DNA from: Thermoplasmata archaeon
GTDB taxonomy: Archaea > Thermoplasmatota > Thermoplasmata > Lutacidiplasmatales > UBA184
DNA length: 5,281 nt
Direction: 5' to 3'
NCBI GenBank assembly: GCA_030042955.1
Contig: JASHYQ010000093.1
Coordinates: 1-5,281, forward strand
The notes under the pieces were generated by a model. That model saw only the letters and a program-made list of their open reading frames with translations, was not told the DNA's origin and made no database searches. Of this stretch, positions 1 through 5,281 are shown piece by piece. Every line of letters starts with the position of its first letter. Positions within the stretch are counted from its first letter, which is position 1. Position numbers and translations under genes: made by a program.

Positions 1-337
1 GGGGCCACTAGGAATCATAGGCGACATTCCGGGGTATAAGACCGTGGGCGGACCGCCCCGGCTTCGCCCCTAGCTTCCTTCAGGAGGATCGCCGGCGCAG
101 CCCAGAAACGTAGTGGGTCGATCGCCTCTTGCGGGGAAAATGTCCCGAGGGGCCCCCTCCAATCGGGCACCGCGCTCTTCGAGCACAAGGACGGGACGGT
201 GGAGGTCCTGAGGCGCAGCATGCCCAAACTCGACCACTCCCATCTGATCCCCGAGGGGGCAAGGTCGTTGCGTGTCCAGACCTGCGTGCGCTTCTCCGAG
301 CAAAACTGTCCCCCCAGGCGGTTTCGCGCCATTTTCC

Positions 338-446
338 CGACGAGCGGTCCGCTAGAGAAAGGGTCCCGAAAACGCCCCGGGGGGACGCCGCCTTCCTCGA
401 GGGTGCAGGCGCAAGCCTGCACACCAAGGGACGCGGCCCCCCCGGG
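338..446. repeat. Diverged intergenic direct repeat, copy B
   Basis: Partner of the repeat at 1621-1725, in the same orientation and 1.28 kb away, so the two copies flank the TPR gene. Shared blocks are the CGACGAGCGG-like start at 338, GAAA at 357, CTTCCTCG at 392-399 and ACCAAGGG at 423-430. This copy contains a perfect 8-bp stem-loop (403-422) at a place where copy A can form only a weaker, mismatched hairpin. Confidence 0.5.
403..422. other. Perfect 8-bp stem-loop downstream of the TPR gene
   Basis: GTGCAGGC (403-410), a 4-base loop GCAA (411-414) and GCCTGCAC (415-422) form a perfect hairpin. The loop reads GCAA (a GNRA type) on the plus strand and TTGC on the minus strand. It is the second hairpin after the TPR stop, 43 bp away, and lies inside repeat copy B. 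There is no T-run on either side. It could be a 3'-end structure or part of a small structured RNA. Confidence 0.4.
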
Positions 447-454
447 GTTCGCGT
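431..454. terminator. GC-rich stem-loop 10 bp after the TPR stop, possible 3' end structure
   Basis: ACGCG (431-435) and CGCGT (450-454) pair, and an inner C-run/GGGG (up to 447) extends the stem. It is read on the minus strand directly after the TPR stop. No T-run follows, so it is not a textbook intrinsic terminator. It may protect or end the transcript. Confidence 0.3.
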
Positions 455-464
455 GTCTCGTCCT

Positions 465-1511
465 TTAGGTCGGTACCCCCATCGGCTGCTTCGCCCCTTC
501 CATCGCGTGCGGCACGAAGGGAACCTTCTCCTCGAGCTTCGGAAGCTTGTACCCCCTCAGCAGCGAGACGAAGCGGGGCTCCCCCCGCAGCGGAATGAAC
601 GGCGGCTGCTGGTAGTGGAGCCAGAAGCACTTGTCGCCCTCCCGGAACTCGTGTTCGAGGAGGTCGAGCGCCTTCTCCTTCTGGCCGAGGACTGCGTACA
701 GGTCCGCGAGGTCCTGCCCGGCGACGAACTCGGTCTTCCGGCGCTCCTCCAGTTCCTTGAGGAGGAGCTTCGCCTCGTCGGGCTTACCCGCGATCGCATA
801 GACGGTCGCACGTCCGACCCGCCTCGTCAGCTCCAGTGGCACCGGCAGGGCCTCGAGCTCCTTGATGGCGTCCGGGACTCGTCCCTCGAGGGCGAAGCCG
901 TAGGCCAGCTGCAGTCGGGTCATGAAGGAGACCGGCTCCTGCGTCACCAGATACTCAGAGATCTTCATACCCGCGAGAAGATCCCCCGAGTAGTACTCCG
1001 ACAGCGCCAGGAAGTTCCACCCCGGCGTGAAGAGCGGGTTGAGCCGAAGCACCTCGCGGTACTCCGTCTTGGCCTCATCGAACCGCTGGAGCATGTCGAG
1101 GAGAATCCCGTACCACGCGTGCGCCTCGACGTTGCCCGGGTTGAGCTGGATCGCGTGCTGGTACTCGCTCTCGGCCTTCTTCCAGTCGAGGTCGCACTGC
1201 ATCGCGAAGTTAGCGCGAGCCAAGTGCGCGTCCGACGACTTCGGGTCGAGCTCGAGCGCCTTCGTGATCAGCTCCTTCGCTTTCGGGTAGATCTCCTTGA
1301 ACGGACGGTGCGAGCCTCCCATTACCACATAGAGGTTCCCCGCCGCCGAGTACGGGAGAGCGAAGGTCGGATCCTTCTTGATCGCCTCCTCGTAGTGCCG
1401 CATCGCCTCTTCGTAGGTCTCGCGCGTTCCCTTCCAGTCGGACCGACGACCCTTCAAATACAGGTCGTATGCCGCGGTCCTCGCCGTGGGCGTCTTCTCT
1501 ATCCGCTCCAT
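465..1511 (-). CDS. Tetratricopeptide-repeat (TPR) protein, 348 aa
   Basis: Soluble helical-repeat protein, probably a protein-protein interaction scaffold; there is no signal peptide or membrane segment. TPR-like units can be followed at about 15-48, 51-90, 94-125, 128-160, 163-195, 196-220, 230-255 and 262-295. The clearest are 94-125 and 128-160, with Ala/Gly/Tyr at repeat positions and LNP at helix ends. The C-terminus (from about 296) carries FIPLRGEPRFVSLLRGYKLP, like the P-LR-DPRF-LL ending of many TPR proteins fused to adenylate-cyclase, kinase or TolB/FlgO-like domains. The N-terminus PTARTAAYDLYLKGR resembles the linker that follows such a domain, yet none is encoded here. The ATG at 1511 is the only usable start: the frame has a stop at 1637-1635 and no ATG, GTG or TTG between. 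GGGAGG (1520-1515) is only 3 nt away, so its fit as a ribosome site is uncertain. It is separated from the ABC operon by about 240 bp and may be independently transcribed. The partner is unknown. Confidence 0.9.
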   Translation of the reverse strand: MERIEKTPTARTAAYDLYLKGRRSDWKGTRETYEEAMRHYEEAIKKDPTFALPYSAAGNLYVVMGGSHRPFKEIYPKAKELITKALELDPKSSDAHLARANFAMQCDLDWKKAESEYQHAIQLNPGNVEAHAWYGILLDMLQRFDEAKTEYREVLRLNPLFTPGWNFLALSEYYSGDLLAGMKISEYLVTQEPVSFMTRLQLAYGFALEGRVPDAIKELEALPVPLELTRRVGRATVYAIAGKPDEAKLLLKELEERRKTEFVAGQDLADLYAVLGQKEKALDLLEHEFREGDKCFWLHYQQPPFIPLRGEPRFVSLLRGYKLPKLEEKVPFVPHAMEGAKQPMGVPT

Positions 1512-1560
1512 AGCCCTCCCTTTGCCCCGCGATGGGATGGCGTGGCGAGGCTCGGTCGTT

Positions 1561-1580
1561 TCGTCAACTCCATTTGACGA
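1561..1580. promoter_or_regulatory. Palindrome upstream of the TPR gene, candidate operator
   Basis: TCGTCAA and TTGACGA form perfect 7-bp inverted arms around a 6-bp centre (ctccat on the plus strand). It lies 50-69 bp upstream of the TPR start codon, in the most AT-rich patch of the gap. Arm length and total size suit a dimeric helix-turn-helix regulator. This is inferred from symmetry and position only; no known regulator motif is claimed. Confidence 0.4.
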
Positions 1581-1620
1581 CCCCCCAACCCGTCGGGCGG
1601 TGGTGGCCCCGCGACCCCAC

Positions 1621-1725
1621 CGACGGGCCGCTCGTCAGCGAAATGGCCCTAAGACGCCTCGAAGGACAACCTTCCTCGGAGAGGCGAGCGCACGTCTAGC
1701 TACCAAGGGTTGGTGCACCTTCGGG
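1621..1725. repeat. Diverged intergenic direct repeat, copy A
   Basis: Collinear with 338-446 in the same orientation. The segments 1621-1643 and 338-360 match at 16 of 23 positions without gaps. The segments 1671-1709 and 392-430 match at 27 of 39 without gaps, including exact CTTCCTCG and ACCAAGGG blocks exactly 31 bp apart in both copies. A 4-bp length difference lies between the segments. Similarity fades after about 1725. This copy lies in the gap upstream of the TPR gene and overlaps a nested stem-loop at 1655-1686. Its identity (structured leader, intergenic repeat family, or old duplication) is open. Confidence 0.5.
1655..1686. other. Nested stem-loop in the gap before the TPR gene
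   Basis: CGCCTC (1655-1660) pairs with GAGGCG (1681-1686). Inside it, GAAGG (1661-1665) pairs with CCTTC (1670-1674) around an ACAA loop, leaving six unpaired bases on one side. It lies within repeat copy A and could fold in a TPR transcript leader, if transcription starts upstream of it. The function is unknown. Confidence 0.35.
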
Positions 1726-1752
1726 TCGGCGAGCCGGGGCCCTGAGTTCCAG

Positions 1753-2529
1753 TCAGGCAGACTCTCGCTCGGGCGCGGTCTCGAGGAGGGAGAACGCGCC
1801 CGAGGCGAGAATCAAAAAGACCGCGGGTACGGCCAGAAGAGCCGCGACGGCGATAGGGATTGGCACGGCCGACGGGTATCCTCCCAGCGGTCCGGTGGCG
1901 AATTCCCCCGATAGGAAACTCCGGAGGTAGTAGACCAAGGTGAGGTGAGGCACTTCGCCCGGAAGAAGAGGGAGGAGTTCCTCCCAGAGGAAACCGTACA
2001 GTAAGCCGATGATGAGGGCCGACCGGCTCACCAACCCGAGGAACAGGAAGAATGCCGCATACCCCAGGACTGCGAGGAACGCGGCCAGAATGAGCACGAG
2101 GGGCACCTGCGCTGAGTAGGGAGTGGCCCCACCCAACTCGGCGAGGCCGAGCGGAAGCAGGACCGCGGGGACGACCAGAACGAGGGACACACCGACCGCC
2201 CCCAAGTACTTCCCGACCACGACGGTCGCTCGGGAGACCGAGCGGTCCGAGAGGTAGACGAGGGTCTCCGCGTCGATTTCGTTGCGGAACTGGCCCACGG
2301 AGACCACCAGTACGATCAGCATCCCCACGACGGGGATCGTGAGGGAGCCGAAGAGCCCCTCAGCGGCGTTCGCTAGGGCATCGGCGGCGGGACGTACCGA
2401 GACCAGCGCCAGGACGATGACGCTCGGCACGGCGGCGAACGCGGCGAGCCCCAGCATGCGGAGGCCCCTAGCACTTCCGCGGAACGACCACCACGCCACG
2501 GTCGCCAAGCGTGCCAGCTCTCCGGTCAC
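1753..2529 (-). CDS. ABC-2 type transporter permease 2, 258 aa
   Basis: Membrane subunit, presumed partner of ATPase 2. Hydrophobic segments lie at about 27-45, 63-80, 110-130, 142-166, 170-186 and 224-246, matching a six-helix ABC-2 permease. The cytoplasmic coupling region NEIDAETLVYLSDRSVSR (83-100) plus ATVVVGKYLG corresponds to the E...T..YL..RPV.R....GK pattern of the family. After TM5, FLWEELLPLLPG (180-191) followed by YYLRSF is a motif I associate with a subset of ABC-2 permeases. There is no signal peptide. The start is GTG at 2529, overlapping the ATPase 2 stop as GTGA, with GGAGG at 2541-2537 and a 7-nt spacer. It is the last gene of the operon, followed by about 240 bp before the TPR gene. 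The resemblance to permease 1 is in layout rather than obvious sequence. Confidence 0.9.
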   Translation of the reverse strand: MTGELARLATVAWWSFRGSARGLRMLGLAAFAAVPSVIVLALVSVRPAADALANAAEGLFGSLTIPVVGMLIVLVVSVGQFRNEIDAETLVYLSDRSVSRATVVVGKYLGAVGVSLVLVVPAVLLPLGLAELGGATPYSAQVPLVLILAAFLAVLGYAAFFLFLGLVSRSALIIGLLYGFLWEELLPLLPGEVPHLTLVYYLRSFLSGEFATGPLGGYPSAVPIPIAVAALLAVPAVFLILASGAFSLLETAPERESA

Positions 2530-3455
2530 GGGTGTCCCTCCGACAGGTAGCGGAAGACCGCGTCCAGGTTGTCGTCCGCGCTGTGGACGGCTCGGACGTC
2601 GAGTTGTTCGGCGACAACCAACCCAGGGAGGGCCCGGTAGAACTCCTCGGGCGACCTAGACTGGATGCGGAGGCGGTCGGGCCCCGGGAACTCGATCGCC
2701 ACGACGTGCTCCCAGGCCCCGAGGAACCGGGCGAGCCCCCGTGGGTCGGGAGTCTCCAGGTCGATGACGTGCGGGTGGGTGTCGATTAGGTCTCGGATCT
2801 GGTGGAGGTCCCCCTGGGCGATTGCACGACCGTTCGCAATCATGACGATCCGGTCGGTGAGGCGCTCGACCTCGTAGAGGACGTGAGAGCTCACGATCAG
2901 GTGACGACCGCCGGCCTGCAGCTGGTGCATGAGGGCGCTGAGCGCTACCCGTCCGACGGGGTCGACTCCGTTCAGCGGCTCATCGAGTAGAAGGAGCTCG
3001 GGGTCGTGGGCGATACTCTGGGCGAGCTTGATCCGCTGCCGCATTCCCTTGCTGTAGGTCCGCAACCGACGCAGACGGTCCTCGGTCAGCCCGACCTCTT
3101 CGATCGCCCGAGCCGCCCGAGTGCGAGCCTCCGAGCGAGAGAATCCGTCCAACCGGAGGAGGGTCGTCACGAAATCCTCGCCCGTCATCCAGTCGAACAG
3201 CGCGTAGTGCTCGGGACAATAGCCGACCCGGCGCCGGAACTCTCCCTCTCCCCATGCCGGATAGCCGAGTAGCGCGAGGCTACCCGAATCGGCACGGAGC
3301 TGGCCGACCAGAAGACGGAACAGAGTGGATTTCCCGGCGCCGTTGGGTCCGACGAGCCCCGTGATCCCGGGACCGAAGGTAGCCGTGAAGCCGTTGAGCC
3401 CGAGGACCTCTCCGTACCGCTTCGTGACACCCTCGGCGGCTACCACGGCCGTCAT
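2526..3455 (-). CDS. ABC transporter ATP-binding protein 2 (ABC-2 type), 309 aa
   Basis: Second cytoplasmic ATPase of the operon and a paralogue of the first. Motifs: Walker A GPNGAGKS (36-43), GYCPEH with Glu82 at the Q-loop position (78-83), signature YSKGMRQR (134-141), Walker B LLLLDE (154-159) with Glu159, D-loop NGVDP (162-166) and switch His191 (SSH). The C-terminal domain (about 218-309) ends in ADDNLDAVFRYL, a tail often seen in ABC-2 ATPases. The ATG at 3455 is preferred over an in-frame ATG at 3488: it forms an ATGA overlap with the stop of permease 1 and has GAGGTG at 3469-3464 with an 8-nt spacer, while the extra 11 residues are low-complexity and outside the fold. The gene ends in a GTGA overlap with permease 2, its presumed partner. 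The intact motifs predict an active ATPase. Confidence 0.95.
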   Translation of the reverse strand: MTAVVAAEGVTKRYGEVLGLNGFTATFGPGITGLVGPNGAGKSTLFRLLVGQLRADSGSLALLGYPAWGEGEFRRRVGYCPEHYALFDWMTGEDFVTTLLRLDGFSRSEARTRAARAIEEVGLTEDRLRRLRTYSKGMRQRIKLAQSIAHDPELLLLDEPLNGVDPVGRVALSALMHQLQAGGRHLIVSSHVLYEVERLTDRIVMIANGRAIAQGDLHQIRDLIDTHPHVIDLETPDPRGLARFLGAWEHVVAIEFPGPDRLRIQSRSPEEFYRALPGLVVAEQLDVRAVHSADDNLDAVFRYLSEGHP

Positions 3456-4279
3456 TCCGTGACCACCTCGACCCGAGAGAGTCGCCACAGGGCGAGCGCC
3501 GCGAGGAGTACGCCGGCGCCTCCGAGGAGAGCGGCCGACACGGCGGGGTCGGTCGGGGGAGTACCCGAGACCCCGAACGCGGCAGCGGCCACGCTGAGGA
3601 CGTCCGTCACCGGGCTCGCATACCGGACGAGGGTGCTCCCGGTGATGCCGGCGACCACCGCGACGCCGATGTAGAGAGAAAGGACGACCCCAAAGATCCC
3701 AGCCCCGGCGTACAGGCTCCGGCTCGTGAGGGAGGATAGGGCGAGCGCAAGGCCGGTAAAGAACACCGTCGCCAACAGGCCGGTCGCCACGAAGGCGCCG
3801 AGAGCAGAGAGCGCGACCTCGGCCGACGCGAGCTCCAGCAACGCGGTGATCGTGACGCCGATTACCCCAGGGACGATGGCGGCGAGGGCGATCCAGCCCC
3901 CACAGGCCGTCGCTTTAGCGGCTAGATAGTCCAGGAGGCGGATCGGGCGCGTGAGGTAGAGCGTGATGGACCGGCTCCCGATGTCCTCGGCGATGCTCCC
4001 GGCTCCGGCCGTCGCCGCGACGATTAGGACGAGGAACGGCCAGGCCGGAGACTCGTACGGGGCATAGTAGGTCGCGGTGGTGACAGAGCCGATTAATGAG
4101 GCAAACTCGACGGTCAAGGTCACGATGAGGATCACAGCGATGAAGCTGAGGGCCAGAGCGGCCAGCGTACCCGATCCCGCTCGGTGAACGAACTCTCTTC
4201 GTGCGATCGCGAGGGTACGGGGACCTAGACCTATACGCGCGTGCGACACCGACTGGTAGCGCGGAGCGCTGATCGTCAC
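3452..4279 (-). CDS. ABC-2 type transporter permease 1 (NosY-like layout), 275 aa
   Basis: Integral membrane subunit expected to pair with the ATPase encoded just upstream. The first 30 or so residues are a basic cytoplasmic tail containing the ARREF motif (26-30), typical before TM1 of NosY-like ABC-2 permeases. Hydrophobic segments lie at about 38-57, 80-97, 125-150, 158-182, 190-212 and 248-268, giving six helices. Between TM2 and TM3 sits the family motif EDIGSRSITLYLTRPIRLLDYL (98-119) followed by AAK, the cytoplasmic coupling region of ABC-2 permeases. I chose GTG at 4279 because it overlaps the upstream stop as GTGA and has a GAGGG (4293-4289) 9 nt before it. The frame stays open upstream to 4951, but that part lies wholly inside the ATPase gene and reads as Arg/Pro-rich shadow. 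An internal GTG at 4249 is a less likely start. Export direction is inferred from the family; the substrate is not known. Confidence 0.9.
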   Translation of the reverse strand: MTISAPRYQSVSHARIGLGPRTLAIARREFVHRAGSGTLAALALSFIAVILIVTLTVEFASLIGSVTTATYYAPYESPAWPFLVLIVAATAGAGSIAEDIGSRSITLYLTRPIRLLDYLAAKATACGGWIALAAIVPGVIGVTITALLELASAEVALSALGAFVATGLLATVFFTGLALALSSLTSRSLYAGAGIFGVVLSLYIGVAVVAGITGSTLVRYASPVTDVLSVAAAAFGVSGTPPTDPAVSAALLGGAGVLLAALALWRLSRVEVVTE

Positions 4280-5229
4280 GTCGCCAATCCCTCGGGCGCT
4301 TCGTTCATCAGGGACAGGAACAGGTCCTCGATTGTGCTCACCGAACGACCCAGATACCGGACCTGTGTCCCGGTTTCGGACGCCGCCTGGAAGACGGGGC
4401 GAGCGTCCCGGCCGACGAGCGTGACGTGGATGTCGCTCTCCTTCAGTCGCGGCGTGAGCCCTCGTGCCGAGAGCGCCGAGACAAACGGAGCCGGGTCCCC
4501 CTTGATGCGTACGACGGTATCCTCGTCGTGTCCGGCCAGCAGTCGATCCACGGGACCCGACGCAAGCTGCCGGCCAGCATTCAGCAGCAGCACCTGGTCG
4601 CACAGACCTTCGGCGTCGTGGAGCAGATGGGTCGAAAGCACGAAGCTGTGGTTGCCCAGCTTCGCAAGCGTTCGTATGAGCCCGAGCATCTCCTCGCGGC
4701 CTCTCGGGTCGAGGCCCGCCGTCGGCTCGTCCAGGAAACACAGCGGTGGGTCGTGGACGATCGCTTGCGCCAGCTTCACACGCTGTCGCATTCCCACGGA
4801 GTACTCTCCGATTTTTCGATACCGTTGTTCCTGGAGCCCCACGAACTCGAGTACGTCGTGGGCGCGGCTCATCGCGGTTTCCCGGGGAAGTCCGCTGACC
4901 TGGGCCATGAAGGCGACGAACCCGATGCCGGTCAGGTCGGGCATCAGGCAATCGTGCTCGGGCATGTACCCGACCACTTCGCGCACCCGCAGCGGCTCGC
5001 GTTGCGTGTCATGCCCGAGGACCGTGAGGGTTCCCGAGTCGGGCCTAAGCAGCCCCATCAGAAGTCGAAGGAGCGTGGTCTTTCCGGCTCCGTTCGGGCC
5101 TACGAGACCGATGGTGCCGGGAGCGAGCTCCACCGTGAGGCTCGAGAGTGCCTCCACGGGCCCGAAGTGTTTGGTGACGGAATCGACTCGGAGAAGTTCA
5201 CCGACCACGCTGGGCGAACCCGTCTGCAC
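4276..5229 (-). CDS. ABC transporter ATP-binding protein 1 (ABC-2 / CcmA-NosF type), 317 aa
   Basis: Cytoplasmic ATPase subunit that would drive the membrane permease encoded next. Visible motifs in order: Walker A GPNGAGKT (residues 44-51), Q-loop position GYMPEH (87-92, Glu where Gln is classical), signature YSVGMRQR (143-150) in place of LSGGQ, Walker B LCFLDE (163-168) with catalytic Glu168, D-loop AGLDP (171-175) and switch His201 (STH). A C-terminal accessory domain of about 85 residues follows (roughly 230-317), as is common in ABC-2 ATPases of about 300 aa. The start is GTG at 5229. GTG at 5208 (residue 8) is an alternative, since homology of the ABC fold begins near residue 11. The ribosome site is weak (GGGA, 6 nt spacer). 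The stop overlaps the permease start by 4 bp. It is the first gene of the operon seen here. The family is clear; the substrate is unknown. Confidence 0.95.
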   Translation of the reverse strand: MQTGSPSVVGELLRVDSVTKHFGPVEALSSLTVELAPGTIGLVGPNGAGKTTLLRLLMGLLRPDSGTLTVLGHDTQREPLRVREVVGYMPEHDCLMPDLTGIGFVAFMAQVSGLPRETAMSRAHDVLEFVGLQEQRYRKIGEYSVGMRQRVKLAQAIVHDPPLCFLDEPTAGLDPRGREEMLGLIRTLAKLGNHSFVLSTHLLHDAEGLCDQVLLLNAGRQLASGPVDRLLAGHDEDTVVRIKGDPAPFVSALSARGLTPRLKESDIHVTLVGRDARPVFQAASETGTQVRYLGRSVSTIEDLFLSLMNEAPEGLAT

Positions 5230-5234
5230 TATTT

Positions 5235-5248
5235 GTCCCAGAAGGGAC
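5235..5248. other. Small hairpin just upstream of the operon's first start
   Basis: GTCCC (5235-5239) and GGGAC (5244-5248) flank a 4-base loop, 5 bp before the GTG at 5229. The stem includes the only candidate ribosome-binding bases (GGGA), so folding could limit initiation if the transcript has a leader. It is short and may be chance. Confidence 0.2.
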
Positions 5249-5281
5249 TAGGTCGGCCCAATCGTTAGGCGCACCGGGTGT

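Larger units (their letters stand above)
1..464. other. Left-end region without a confident gene
   Basis: No open frame here has both good composition and a recognisable product. It contains repeat copy B, the two stem-loops after the TPR gene, and a small inverted repeat GGGCG-GAC-CGCCC at 46-58. Plus-strand codons of about 151-312 show third positions nearly all G/C with first positions richer in G+C than second, as in real genes. That frame translates to a plausible peptide (GTALFEHKDGTVEVLRRSMP and onward), open from 199 (GTG) or 220 (ATG, with TGAGG before it) to the stop at 468. It then runs through the repeat and becomes Pro/Arg-rich, so a gene remnant is likelier than an intact gene. 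A strong AGGAGG at 82-87 has no start codon after it. I do not recognise the peptide. Confidence 0.4.
1512..1752. other. Gap between the ABC operon and the TPR gene
   Basis: About 240 bp with no supported gene. It contains a short inverted repeat spanning the permease 2 stop (CCTGA 1741-1745 with TCAGG 1753-1757), repeat copy A and the palindrome at 1561-1580. No clear TATA box/BRE or -35/-10 pair is visible. A 24-codon minus-strand frame from the ATG inside the palindrome overlaps the TPR start but has nothing to support it. Confidence 0.6.

Noticed and set aside
2..73. Plus-strand frame ending in TAG at 71-73 (GPLGIIGDIPGYKTV...), possibly the tail of a gene entering from the left
   Set aside because: Only 23 codons, third positions not clearly biased, and the opposite strand reads about as well; the flanking sequence is needed.
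15..427. Minus-strand open frames downstream of the TPR gene (135 and 115 codons)
   Set aside because: Composition is Ser/Arg/Trp-rich, the codon-position GC pattern is wrong for coding on this strand, and they run through the hairpins and the repeat.
436..460. GGGTTCG-like string resembling a tRNA T-arm
   Set aside because: No pairing T-stem, acceptor stem, anticodon arm or CCA context around it.
1500..1574. 24-codon minus-strand frame starting inside the palindrome and ending just within the TPR gene
   Set aside because: No ribosome site and no distinctive composition; it could be a leader peptide but nothing supports it.
129..1577. 482-codon plus-strand open frame opposite the TPR gene
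   Set aside because: Arg/Leu/Glu-rich antisense shadow of the TPR gene, with no recognisable domain. The minus-strand frame has clear TPR repeats and gene-like third-position bias.
1538..1580. TTGACG in the palindrome as a bacterial -35 box
   Set aside because: No -10-like hexamer at 16-18 bp on either strand; the symmetry explains the motif better.
4280..4951. N-terminal extension of permease 1 by about 220 codons
   Set aside because: It lies entirely inside ATPase 1 in another frame and has Arg/Pro-rich composition. GTG at 4279 has the GTGA overlap and starts where the permease family does.
4241..5268. Long plus-strand open frames (336 and 280 codons) opposite ATPase 1
   Set aside because: Ser/Arg/Pro-rich shadows of a gene with every ABC ATPase motif on the other strand.

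Overview
The window is GC-rich (clearly above 60% G+C by eye). It carries one compact operon and one separate gene, all read on the minus strand. GC-rich third codon positions, GGAGG/GAGGTG-type ribosome binding sites and stop/start overlaps fit a high-GC prokaryote. The lack of a recognisable sigma70 promoter and the mixed GGG/GGA/GGC glycine codons would suit a high-GC archaeon, for example of the Thermoplasmatota. A GC-rich bacterium such as an acidobacterium or chloroflexotan cannot be excluded, so the assignment is inference only.

Operon (5229 down to 1753): four genes run ATPase 1 - permease 1 - ATPase 2 - permease 2. Each joins the next by a 4-bp GTGA or ATGA overlap. This is two consecutive ABC-2 type ABC transporter modules, probably exporters, whose subunits are likely made in coupled fashion. 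The two ATPases are clear paralogues. The two permeases share architecture but little obvious sequence. The substrate cannot be read from the sequence.

Gap 1752-1512: about 240 bp without a credible gene. It holds copy A of a diverged repeat of about 105 bp, a nested stem-loop, and a perfect 7+7 bp palindrome (1561-1580) about 50 bp before the next start. The palindrome is a good operator candidate.

TPR gene (1511 down to 465): a soluble 348-residue tetratricopeptide-repeat protein. It begins abruptly at a motif that in related multidomain proteins usually follows an N-terminal sensor, cyclase or TolB/FlgO-like domain.

Left end (1-464): no confident gene. It holds two strong stem-loops just after the TPR stop, copy B of the repeat in the same orientation as copy A (so the repeats flank the TPR gene directly), and a short plus-strand stretch (about 150-310) with coding-like base composition that may be a gene remnant.

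I see no RNA gene, CRISPR array, transposase or integrase. The core genes are familiar families. The least explained signals are the flanking direct repeats, the palindrome, and the N-terminally bare TPR protein.
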